Shown here: positions 18,584 through 26,476 of the stretch, one piece after another | Layout: every line of letters begins with the position of its first letter | Position numbering within the stretch: the first letter of the stretch is position 1 | NCBI RefSeq assembly: GCF_018127785.1 | Contig: NZ_CP072390.1 | Location: forward strand, 682,001-746,000 | Source: Prevotella scopos JCM 17725 | GTDB taxonomy: Bacteria > Bacteroidota > Bacteroidia > Bacteroidales > Bacteroidaceae | Length of the DNA: 64,000 bases | Reading direction: 5' to 3' | Translations under genes and position numbers: made by a program | Notes under the pieces: generated by a model | The model's input: the letters and a program-made list of their open reading frames with translations, nothing else | The model's database searches: none | What the model was told of the DNA's origin: nothing

Positions 18584-19615
18584 TTACATGTTCAATTTGC
18601 GAAGTAGGTTTTTGTTAATAGCTTGTACCTTTCTACTTTGTTTTGTAAAATCTTGTCTCATCAAATCAAAGTTATAAAAGATCTCTGAAAAAGCTGTTTG
18701 TAAGATGTTGGGTTGCCTATTATCTTTTTTGCTCTTTGGATTTACAATAATATTTATACCCTTTGGGACAATAGAAATGTCAACATCAACACCTGATGTG
18801 ATAGGGTCGCCATCGAAATGAATAACACCTTCTTTTTTACGATGTATATGAATGTGTTTAGTTCTGAATGTTTTTATCTTCAGATTTTTATCAAGTGTCT
18901 TGTTGAAAAGTTCAATTGCGACTTGTGGTGCATCGATAATATCGAAAGGTTCCATGATAATAATATCCAACAATCCATCGCTCATTGAGGCTTGTGGAGC
19001 AATATATGCATTGTTTCCATATTGAGAAGCGTTGGCTGCTGATACAAGGAATGCTTTATAACGATGTGTCCCATCTTCATCCTCGATTTCGTAAGTCTCA
19101 GGTTTATAACTGAGTCCTTCTTCAAGAATTTTTTGCATATATGTGATGGGACCACGTTTTCCGGCCTCTGCAAACTTCATTGAAATAAAAGCGTCAAACC
19201 CCATGCCACAGGTGCAAAAGAAAGGATGTTCATTAATAATGCCATAATCAAGTTTTTTTACATCATAGCTATTAATGATATCAACACATTTCTTTAGATT
19301 CATTGGTAAATCAAGATGTCTGGCAAGTCCATTCCCCGAGCCACAAGGGAGTATGCCTAAGGCGGTGTTCGAATTAATAAGTGCTCTGCCGACCTCATTG
19401 ACTGTGCCATCACCGCCTACTGCGATAACGATATCAACTCCTTCTTTCACGGCTTCTTGTGCAAGAATAGTTGCATGCCCAGCATATTGAGTTTCTGCAA
19501 TATGATAGTCAAACTGTTCTTTGTCGAGTCGTTCCTCTATAAGATTGGGAATACCAGCCTTACAAATAGTACCCGATATGGGGTTGAGGATAAAAACTAT
19601 TTTTTTCTTATTCAT
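18584..19615 (-). CDS. Diacylglycerol/sphingoid-base kinase family protein
   Basis: Lipid kinase of the DAGK/LCB5 superfamily. The N-terminal NPISGTICK contacts phosphates, followed by AVGGDGTVNEV (about 55-65) and LPCGSGNGLARHL (about 87-99), all family hallmarks. HFDGDPITSG and the C-terminal beta sandwich follow. The ATG at 19,615 (MNKKKIVFILNPISG) is preferred to an ATG six codons upstream because the conserved strand begins right there. It is divergent from a serine palmitoyltransferase gene 190 bp away. In Bacteroidota this pairing suggests phosphorylation of sphingoid or ceramide lipids, but the substrate could equally be diacylglycerol. Confidence 0.88.
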   Translation of the reverse strand: MNKKKIVFILNPISGTICKAGIPNLIEERLDKEQFDYHIAETQYAGHATILAQEAVKEGVDIVIAVGGDGTVNEVGRALINSNTALGILPCGSGNGLARHLDLPMNLKKCVDIINSYDVKKLDYGIINEHPFFCTCGMGFDAFISMKFAEAGKRGPITYMQKILEEGLSYKPETYEIEDEDGTHRYKAFLVSAANASQYGNNAYIAPQASMSDGLLDIIIMEPFDIIDAPQVAIELFNKTLDKNLKIKTFRTKHIHIHRKKEGVIHFDGDPITSGVDVDISIVPKGINIIVNPKSKKDNRQPNILQTAFSEIFYNFDLMRQDFTKQSRKVQAINKNLLRKLNM

Positions 19616-19747
19616 TGGGTCAAACAAGCGCATTGTTTATTTGGACAAAGATACATATTTATTAGTTATATCATGGTTATTATGGGAGCAAAAATGTTTA
19701 AAAATCACTTTTCTAATTAAAAACTGCTTTTTATCATTCTAAATTAG

Positions 19748-19755
19748 TATCTTTG
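19748..19755 (+). promoter_or_regulatory. Probable -7 element of the serine palmitoyltransferase gene
   Basis: TATCTTTG followed by CA, about 52 bp before the ATG; the -33 element is poor (GCTTTTT). Confidence 0.5.
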
Positions 19756-19806
19756 CACCCTAAAAATAATATTAAGTAGTCATTGACTACACCACATTAA
19801 AATATA

Positions 19807-20997
19807 ATGGGACAGTTACAAGACAAGTACAAAAGCTATCGCGAGCCGCAGAAGTTCATGGATGCTGGTGTTTATCCATACTTCCGTGAGATTACAAGTA
19901 AGCAAGGAACAGAGGTAACAGATATTGATGGCAATAAAATCCTTATGTTTGGTTCTAACGCCTATACTGGCTTACCTAATGATCCACGTGTGATTAGTGC
20001 TGCTCAAAAAGCTCTTGAAAAGTATGGTTCAGGTTGTGCTGGAAGTCGTTTCTTGAATGGAACGCTTGATCTCCACGTGCAGTTGGAGAAAGAACTTGCA
20101 GCATTTGAAGGTAAAGATGAGGCACTTGTTTTCTCTACAGGTTTTTCAGTAAATGCTGGTGTTCTCTCAGTTGTTGTAGGACGAGGAGATTATGTCATTT
20201 GTGACGATCGTGATCATGCAAGTATTGTTGATGGACGTCGTCTGAGCTTTGCCACCCAACTTCGTTATAAGCACAATGATATGGAAGATTTGGAGCGTGT
20301 CCTCCAGCGACTTCCTCATGACGCAGTTAAACTGATTGTTGTTGATGGAGTCTTCTCTATGGAAGGTGACTTAGCAAATCTACCTGCAATTGTTGAATTG
20401 AAACACAAATACAATTGTTCCATCATGGTTGATGAAGCACATGGTTTAGGTGTGTTCGGACGTCAGGGTAGGGGTGTTTGTGATCATTTTGGTTTGACAG
20501 ACGAGGTCGACCTTATTATGGGTACCTTCTCAAAGAGTTTGGCATCAATTGGTGGCTTTATTGCTGGTGATAAAGATACGATTAATTATTTGCGTCATAC
20601 TTGCCGCACTTATATCTTCTCAGCAAGTAATGCACCAGCTGCAACAGCAGCAGCTTTGGAAGCACTTCACATTATAGAACAGGAACCAGAACGCTTAGAA
20701 CAACTTTGGAAGGTTACAAATTATGCTTTGAAGCGATTTAGAGAAGAAGGTTTCGAGATTGGCGACACTGAAAGCCCAATTATTCCACTTTATGTTCGTG
20801 ATATTGAAAAGACCTTTATCGTGACTAAGTTTGCGTATGAGGCAGGCGTTTTTATTAATCCTGTAATTCCTCCAGCTTGTGCTCCACAAGATACCTTGGT
20901 ACGTTTTGCTTTGATGGCTACACATACCGAGGAACAGGTTGAGCGTGGTGTCCAGGCTTTAACTAAGATATTTAAGGAGCAGGGCATAATTAAATAA
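19807..20997 (+). CDS. spt: Serine palmitoyltransferase (alpha-oxoamine synthase family)
   Basis: PLP enzyme condensing serine with a fatty acyl-CoA, the first step of sphingolipid synthesis. Family features: FGSNAYTGLPNDPRV, SGCAGSRFLNG, CDDRDHASIVDG, VDEAHGLGVFG and GTFSKSLASIGG, where the Lys (about 243) binds PLP. Length 396 fits. KBL and BioF belong to the same family. The SPT call rests on the N-terminal YREPQKFMDAGVYPYFREI type start common in Bacteroidota SPT, and on the neighbouring lipid kinase. No biotin or threonine genes are nearby. Confidence 0.88.
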   Translation: MGQLQDKYKSYREPQKFMDAGVYPYFREITSKQGTEVTDIDGNKILMFGSNAYTGLPNDPRVISAAQKALEKYGSGCAGSRFLNGTLDLHVQLEKELAAFEGKDEALVFSTGFSVNAGVLSVVVGRGDYVICDDRDHASIVDGRRLSFATQLRYKHNDMEDLERVLQRLPHDAVKLIVVDGVFSMEGDLANLPAIVELKHKYNCSIMVDEAHGLGVFGRQGRGVCDHFGLTDEVDLIMGTFSKSLASIGGFIAGDKDTINYLRHTCRTYIFSASNAPAATAAALEALHIIEQEPERLEQLWKVTNYALKRFREEGFEIGDTESPIIPLYVRDIEKTFIVTKFAYEAGVFINPVIPPACAPQDTLVRFALMATHTEEQVERGVQALTKIFKEQGIIK

Positions 20998-21042
20998 AAT
21001 GTAATTTCGTCCTATATTTGTGGACTTATAATATACAAAATA

Positions 21043-21077
21043 AAGGAATTATTCATGTTGAGTAATTCCTTTTTTTA
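21043..21077 (+). terminator. Terminator of the serine palmitoyltransferase gene
   Basis: AAGGAATTA/TAATTCCTT stem with an 11-base loop followed by TTTTTT, 46 bp after the stop codon. Confidence 0.8.
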
Positions 21078-22209
21078 TACCTTATATATGTAAGTGATAA
21101 TAACGGCGCAATAAGTATGTGTGATAACAAAGTCTAGATGTGATGTTACGTACTTAAGGGATAAATGAAGAAACACTTCTCTTTAATACTAGGTATTACG
21201 AATGACGATTACTTAAAATCATCGATTTACAATAGTGTAAGTTTAATGTTAGCAATGGGGTAGAACGTTTTAAGCTCCTAATTTATACTATGTCTGTGGA
21301 CGTTTAGTATCACTAGATTTTGTGCAGATATTTTATATGTTTGGTGCAGGTGCTTAGCACATGTGGTGTTGAGGCTTAGCACAATTGGTGCGGATGCTAA
21401 ACACAATATGTGTTGATGGTTATGTTTACAAGGATACACAATTGAGTGGATGAATGGGAACGTATTGTGAGAATTATATTGTATTACTATGGTTTGTTTT
21501 GAGTCTAAGATGATTCGTATGAGGGATATAAAAAATCTACATTAGTAGATTATTATTTATACTTTGATTTCAGCCATAAATCTACGACATTGAGCTATGC
21601 TGTTAAGAAAGGCTCTTGCCAAAGTATGTAAAAGTGGGAAACTCTATGGTATTGGGATGTTATAGTTGGGTAATGAATTTCTTTTGGCATGAGATTCGTT
21701 ATTGCGTAATAATATTCTTTGCATAATTGATTTTTTGTTCTTCGGAAACTTATAGGTTTATACCCAAGGATTGATCTAAAAAGCGAGTGTATGAAAGGTA
21801 TATAAAACATAAGAAATATTTTTTTATATATGATGTTGTAGGCAAGTTAGAAATCTATTACCTTTATGAACCATTATCAAGCCTGAATTTATCTTGAAAA
21901 TAAGTTGATGGAAATGTTTGTGTAGTGCCATAGTTTATTTCCTTATTACCTTAATATAAGATATGGGGGCTTTTGTGATGGTATTTTACAGTATGGAGTA
22001 ATCTACTATAATATGATAAATGTCATTAGATGGACAAACAATCGAATTGCAAGTGTGGTAAAATTATAAAAATTTTGCCATGATCACTATTTTGATGTTG
22101 TTCTTTTATAGTAGTCTGTTAATCAATAATTTTGCTATTTGTGAAGACCATTTTTATTTTGCTCTTTTGGGATAAAATCAGATTTCTATTGAAAAAAAAT
22201 GAAGAAAAG
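21078..22209. other. Long intergenic region with no gene seen
   Basis: About 1.1 kb of AT-rich sequence between the spt terminator and the tRNA cluster. No frame has a family match, a good start or normal codon use. It contains the 22-bp tandem repeats described separately. A small RNA or a decayed gene cannot be excluded. Confidence 0.5.
21342..21410. repeat. 22-bp tandem repeat, three units
   Basis: Units begin TGGTG at exactly 21,342, 21,364 and 21,386, with an approximate consensus TGGTGYNGRNGCTTAGCACA. Weaker half-units flank both sides (TGTGCAG near 21,321 and TGTTGATGG near 21,411). The period is two helical turns. Confidence 0.7.
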
Positions 22210-22241
22210 TTTGGCGGTGTCGAAAATATATAGTACCTTTG
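22210..22241 (+). promoter_or_regulatory. Promoter of the five-tRNA cluster
   Basis: TTTG at 22,210-22,213, 20-bp spacer, TACCTTTG at 22,234-22,241. The leader TTTGCACTCGCAA is also found at the tRNA-Cys promoter. Confidence 0.7.
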
Positions 22242-22283
22242 CACTCGCAATTCGGAAATGAGTTTATCACTAAGAATATGCAA

Positions 22284-22357
22284 CGGGGTGTAGCGCAGCT
22301 CGGTAGCGCATCTGGTTTGGGACCAGGCGGTCGCAGGTTCGAATCCTGTCACCCCGA
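22284..22357 (+). tRNA. tRNA-Pro (TGG)
   Basis: Acceptor CGGGGTG/CACCCCG, anticodon loop TTTGGGA giving TGG, T arm GCAGG-TTCGAAT-CCTGT. Confidence 0.95.
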
Positions 22358-22395
22358 CTTTTGTCTAACTCTTTAGAGAAAGAGAGACTTTAAAT

Positions 22396-22468
<73 letters not shown>

Positions 22469-22511
22469 CTTTGATATTCTGAAAAATATAGAAGTAAGCT
22501 TCTTGTTTTAT

Positions 22512-22593
22512 GCCCAGGTGGCGGAATTGGTAGACGCGCACGTTTCAGGTGCGTGTGTTTCACGACGTGCAGGTTCGAGTCCTGTTCTGGGCA
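22512..22593 (+). tRNA. tRNA-Leu (CAG)
   Basis: Class II tRNA with long variable arm; acceptor GCCCAGG/TCTGGGC, anticodon stem CACGT/GCGTG, loop TTCAGGT. Confidence 0.93.
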
Positions 22594-22623
22594 CTTTATG
22601 ATTCAGAATACTTTTTATATGCT

Positions 22624-22707
22624 GGAGAGGTGGCGGAATTGGTAGACGCGCTACTTTGAGGGGGTAGTGAAAATTGTTTCGTGGGAGTTCGAGTCTCCTC
22701 CTCTTCA
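22624..22707 (+). tRNA. tRNA-Leu (GAG)
   Basis: Class II tRNA; anticodon stem CTACT/GGTAG with loop TTGAGGG. Acceptor GGAGAGG pairs with CCTCTTC (one G:T). Confidence 0.93.
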
Positions 22708-22746
22708 CATAAATCTTTTAAGTAAGTGGTTACTTACGCTGTAAAT

Positions 22747-22819
<73 letters not shown>

Positions 22820-22851
22820 CTTTTTAGAGAAACATATATAGCAATTTCTTT

Positions 22852-23391
22852 ATGAATTTATATTTGCGATATTTCGATAATGAAGTATTAGTTCATAGCG
22901 TTGAGGAAGCTCTCGATTTCCTAAGTTCTATTCCTGATATTCAGCTTACTCCAGAATTGGAAGATGATATTAGAAATTATGCTGCTAGCGATGTCTTTTA
23001 TCCTAAACGTTATAAAGTTCGTCCTCGTGTTTATTTCATTGTCATCAAGACTGAAGCTGCCACTATGATGGATTTTAAACAGAAAAAAGCTCTTCGTCCT
23101 GTTGCTGATGGTATGGTGCGAAAGGACAACCCTGCAATTATGCATCTCAACGAGGAGCGTGATGGATGGTATGAAGGCGAACTTGATTTCAAGCGAGTTG
23201 TTCTAATCCCAACATCAGGCAAGCATGAATATAGAGATACACATTTTGTTGCACAGTGCAAAGCTGTTTCAGGCTGGGATTGTTATAATCGTATCGTAGA
23301 GTATTTGAAAGATAGGGTAGATAATAGAAGTCAATTCCCATCGGCTAAAGGTAAGAATTTTAAGTTTAAATATTTAGGTATGTGGAAGTAA
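22852..23391 (+). CDS. Conserved hypothetical protein upstream of ssb
   Basis: I do not recognise a named family. The 179-residue protein is soluble, with an acidic N-terminal helix-rich part (about 1-50) and a beta-rich centre (RPRVYFIVIKTEAATMMDFK). A conserved-looking C-terminal half follows, containing WYEGELDFKRVVLIP and GWDCYNRIVEYLKDR. No signal peptide or membrane helix. It follows a tRNA cluster by 32 bp and precedes ssb by 37 bp, so it may be transcribed as the tail of the tRNA unit and with ssb-gldE. Confidence 0.75.
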   Translation: MNLYLRYFDNEVLVHSVEEALDFLSSIPDIQLTPELEDDIRNYAASDVFYPKRYKVRPRVYFIVIKTEAATMMDFKQKKALRPVADGMVRKDNPAIMHLNEERDGWYEGELDFKRVVLIPTSGKHEYRDTHFVAQCKAVSGWDCYNRIVEYLKDRVDNRSQFPSAKGKNFKFKYLGMWK

Positions 23392-23428
23392 TTCACATGC
23401 CTTTTTGTTGTTACTTAGTTAATCATCT

Positions 23429-23836
23429 ATGAATAGAGTATTGTTGATTGGTAATGTTGGGCGCGAACCAGAGATAAAATATTATGAGGCCGATCAATGT
23501 GTTGCCTCGTTTACTTTTGCCACAACAGAGCGAGGATATACGCTGCCTAATGGAACAGTTGTTCCCGACCGCACTGATTGGCATAATATAGTTCTGTTTA
23601 AAGCCCTGGCTAAATATGCAGAAAAATATATCCATAAAGGTGACAAACTTTATATTGAAGGACGTATTCGCTATCGTTCTTATGACGATAAGAAGGGGAT
23701 GCGACGATACGTTACAGAGATTTATGGTGATAATCTTGAATGGCTTTCTACTTCCCGTAAAAATGAAAATATTTCTGAGGTAAAAGTAGATGATAGTGCC
23801 GACGATACTTCAGATGATACTAAATTACCTTTTTGA
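23429..23836 (+). CDS. ssb: Single-stranded DNA-binding protein
   Basis: Protects single-stranded DNA in replication and repair. One OB fold (about 1-110): MNRVLLIGNVGREPE, FTFATTERG, DWHNIVLFKALAKYAEKYI, GDKLYIEGRIRYRSY. It ends with an acidic linker and the DDTKLPF tip that recruits partner proteins. Length 135 is typical of the short Bacteroidota SSB. The stop codon overlaps the gldE start as TGATG, suggesting translational coupling. Confidence 0.95.
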   Translation: MNRVLLIGNVGREPEIKYYEADQCVASFTFATTERGYTLPNGTVVPDRTDWHNIVLFKALAKYAEKYIHKGDKLYIEGRIRYRSYDDKKGMRRYVTEIYGDNLEWLSTSRKNENISEVKVDDSADDTSDDTKLPF

Positions 23837-25155
23837 TGAATATTTTTTTAGTTGATATCTCCTCTTATATTACAGTCAATCCAATAGATCTCAGTGTAAT
23901 TATTACTTCTCTATTGGCTATTGTTTTACTTGGTTTGTCAGCATTTGCTAGTGCATCTGAGATAGCGTTCTTCAGTCTATCTCCAACGGATATAGAATCA
24001 CTTGATCCTGATAAGAATGCTTCAGATAAACTTATTGAATTGCTGCGAGAAGATAGTGAACGCACATTGGCTACAATTCTTATTACGAATAATCTTGTCA
24101 ATGTTGCAATTATTATGTTATGTAATTACATCTTCGCACACCTATTTACATTTGGTGAAGTGTGGTTACAATTTATCTGCGTAACGATTTTATTAACTTT
24201 CCTTCTTCTCCTCTTTGGTGAAATCATTCCTAAAGTTTATAGTAGAAGAAAACCGCTTGCTTTTTGTAGAAGTGGTGTGAAAGGAATAATTTTTTTTAGA
24301 AACTTGTTTTGGCCAATAGAAACGATTCTTTTGAAAAGTGGAGCATTTGCTGAGAAAGTAGTTCAAAAGGAGAATCGGCAATTATCTGTCGATGATCTTG
24401 AACAGGCTTTGGAATTAACTGACAAGAATGAAATTAAGGATGAACAAGGGATGCTTCAAGGAATTATACGCTTTGGAGATGAGACTGCTAAAGAGGTGAT
24501 GACCTCTCGACAAGATATTGTTGATTTGGATATTCGTTGCTCTTATGATGATGTTTTAAAGTGTATAGTGGATAATAACTATTCACGTATTCCTGTTATT
24601 CAAGACAATCAGGATAACATTCGGGGAGTACTTTATATTAAAGACCTATTACCTCATCTTTCAAAACCAATAAACTTCAGATGGCAGAGCTTAATTCGTC
24701 CACCTTATTTTGTACCAGAAACTAAGAAGATTGACGATTTATTGCGTGATTTTCAAGAAAATAAAGTTCATATAGCCATTGTTGTTGATGAATTTGGTGG
24801 TACAAGTGGTATTGTTACATTGGAGGATATTCTAGAAGAGATAGTAGGCGAAATTAATGACGAATTTGATGAGGAAGAGCGTAATTATACTAAATTAGGC
24901 TCAAATACCTATATTTTTGAGGGTAAAACGCTTTTGAATGATTTCTTGAAAATTCTTAACCTCTCTGATGATGAATTTGGTGATATTGAAGGAGATGCAG
25001 ATTCTTTAGCCGGCTTACTTTTAGAAATCAAAGGTGATTTCCCAGTGGTTCATGAACAATTATTCTACAAAAACTATAAATTCGAGGTGTTGGCTATTGA
25101 AGAGCGTCGTATAAGTAAAGTTAAAGTTACTTTCTGTGGTACGGATAACAAATGA
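23836..25155 (+). CDS. gldE: GldE-type CNNM/CorC-family membrane protein with CBS domains
   Basis: Integral inner-membrane protein of the hemolysin C/CNNM family, linked in Bacteroidota to the gliding/type IX secretion locus, though many non-gliding species keep it. DUF21 domain with about four membrane segments (about 20-160), a CBS pair (about 210-325; VMTSRQDIVDLD, FGGTSGIVTLEDILEEIVGEI) and a C-terminal CorC_HlyC domain. The ATG at 23,836 overlaps the ssb stop; a TTG one codon earlier is less likely. The 3' end overlaps the phosphopantetheinyl transferase gene by 20 bp. Role possibly in divalent cation handling. Confidence 0.9.
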   Translation: MNIFLVDISSYITVNPIDLSVIITSLLAIVLLGLSAFASASEIAFFSLSPTDIESLDPDKNASDKLIELLREDSERTLATILITNNLVNVAIIMLCNYIFAHLFTFGEVWLQFICVTILLTFLLLLFGEIIPKVYSRRKPLAFCRSGVKGIIFFRNLFWPIETILLKSGAFAEKVVQKENRQLSVDDLEQALELTDKNEIKDEQGMLQGIIRFGDETAKEVMTSRQDIVDLDIRCSYDDVLKCIVDNNYSRIPVIQDNQDNIRGVLYIKDLLPHLSKPINFRWQSLIRPPYFVPETKKIDDLLRDFQENKVHIAIVVDEFGGTSGIVTLEDILEEIVGEINDEFDEEERNYTKLGSNTYIFEGKTLLNDFLKILNLSDDEFGDIEGDADSLAGLLLEIKGDFPVVHEQLFYKNYKFEVLAIEERRISKVKVTFCGTDNK

Positions 25156-25642
25156 TGCTGGAGGTAAGGTTTTAGTTGGACTACTGCAAATTGATAAAGG
25201 TAGAAAGGCTGAGAAAGATGGAGTAAACAAAATCTTGAAAGAGATGTTGGGTTATACACCCATCCTGCAGCATAATGAAGATGGTAAACCGATTATGGGG
25301 GGGTATAATATTAGTATAACTCATACCATTGGCTTTGTTGCTGTTATTCTTTCCAGAGAATATGAGGTTGGTATTGATATAGAGTTCGTTTCTTCTAGAG
25401 TAAAACGTGTTCAATCACGCTTCCTGAGAGATGATGAAATCATGGCAGATGTAACCGATATGCTCATTACTTGGTGTGCTAAAGAAACGATGTATAAGCT
25501 TTGTTCTTCAGAACATTTGGCTTTGAAGGATATTCTAGTAAAGCCAAAATTAAGGTTAGTTACTAACCTTAGATCATCTCTAACACTTAGTTTTAAATGC
25601 GAATGTAACGCTAATTATGTTCTTACTTATGTATGGAAGTGA
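25136..25642 (+). CDS. 4'-phosphopantetheinyl transferase superfamily protein
   Basis: Attaches the phosphopantetheine arm of CoA to carrier proteins. Key motifs: NISITHTIGFVAVI (substrate pocket), VGIDIEFVS (metal-binding D-x-E) and WCAKETMYK, corresponding to the family W-x-x-KEA box. No usable ATG precedes the conserved part, so the GTG at 25,136, inside gldE, is the likely start. At 168 residues it is short for the Sfp type. It is probably translationally coupled to gldE. The physiological carrier protein cannot be inferred. Confidence 0.87.
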   Translation: MVRITNDAGGKVLVGLLQIDKGRKAEKDGVNKILKEMLGYTPILQHNEDGKPIMGGYNISITHTIGFVAVILSREYEVGIDIEFVSSRVKRVQSRFLRDDEIMADVTDMLITWCAKETMYKLCSSEHLALKDILVKPKLRLVTNLRSSLTLSFKCECNANYVLTYVWK

Positions 25643-25769
25643 AATGTCTCAATACATATTTTTAGATAGTATATGTTTTCGTTTGTGATAAAATATGCAC
25701 GTTATATTACAAAACATATTATATTTGCGCAAATAATATTTAAATATTTACTTTTGTTTGTTGTTTTAT

Positions 25770-25800
25770 TTTGTTTTTATAATCATTTTGTTTATATTTG
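25770..25800 (+). promoter_or_regulatory. Promoter of the 37-residue peptide gene
   Basis: TTTG at 25,770-25,773, 19-bp spacer, TATATTTG at 25,793-25,800. About 45 bp upstream a 12-bp perfect palindrome ATTTGCGCAAAT (25,723-25,734) overlaps another TATATTTG and may be an operator. Confidence 0.6.
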
Positions 25801-25865
25801 TATCAGTCATTTAGCACTAAAGATAATATTTTACCAACTAGTCTAATTAACAGGAAGGATTGAAC

Positions 25866-25979
25866 ATGAAAAAAAGCAAAACACTTGATTTTTTCGAAGA
25901 TTATGACTTCGAAAATCAAAATAATCAGGAGCAAACTGATGTGAATCAAACACTTGGTGGTGAGATTTGGTACAACTAA
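25866..25979 (+). CDS. Small 37-residue peptide with Gly-Gly near its C terminus
   Basis: A short gene with strong gene-like signals: a good promoter, a strong Shine-Dalgarno (AGGAAGGA, six bases from the ATG) and a stem-loop terminator 40 bp after the stop. The peptide starts MKKSKTLDFFEDYDFENQ, is very acidic and Asn/Gln rich, and ends TLGGEIWYN. A Gly-Gly before a short aromatic tail resembles the cleavage site of double-glycine leader peptides, in which case EIWYN would be released. No maturation enzyme or exporter is adjacent. It could also simply be a small intracellular protein. Function unknown. Confidence 0.65.
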   Translation: MKKSKTLDFFEDYDFENQNNQEQTDVNQTLGGEIWYN

Positions 25980-26018
25980 ATTTTACGTGTATTAGACATT
26001 ATATTTTATCGTAGAATT

Positions 26019-26056
26019 AAAAACGCACTAGCTTTATGAGTTTAAGTGCGTTTTTT
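26019..26056 (+). terminator. Terminator of the small peptide gene
   Basis: AAAAACGCACT/AGTGCGTTTTT stem followed by T-rich sequence. A closely similar hairpin lies at 40,091-40,124 on the far side of the island. Confidence 0.8.
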
Positions 26057-26476
26057 ATGTTTTATTTCTAAGTTCATTATGTTTCAGTTTGAAACATAGT
26101 GGGATTTCTTTAATAGGTGTGTTTTTCGCCCATTAATAGCAGAAGAATAATGTGAGGTCTCAAGAGTTTGAATCACCTAGTAATGGGCATTGAAGAATTG
26201 GCACAGCAATCCAATGAGTAAATGGAGGTTTCATCATCTACATAGCCATGATAAGCGCGAGAGCCTCTGATACGTTGAAAAAAAGTGTAAGTTGTGTGAT
26301 ATGTTGTTTGGGTTAGGCGATACTGTTATCTTTTGCAGTCTCCCTTTCTCTGTGAGATTAATTATAATATGAAACTTACTTCTGGTATTCTGTATCCATA
26401 AACTTAATTCCCTGTCACTCCCGTTATTTGTAGATAGTTCTTAACTTGTTATTTTACAGTAAGATGCCTGAAATAT
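26057..26476. other. Intergenic stretch at the left edge of the IS1380 element
   Basis: About 420 bases with no supportable gene on either strand. The minus strand has short open fragments without a family match. It may be remnants of an older insertion. Confidence 0.4.

Noticed and set aside
21342..21410. CRISPR array
   Set aside because: The units follow one another directly at 22 bp without spacers, and no cas gene is in the window.
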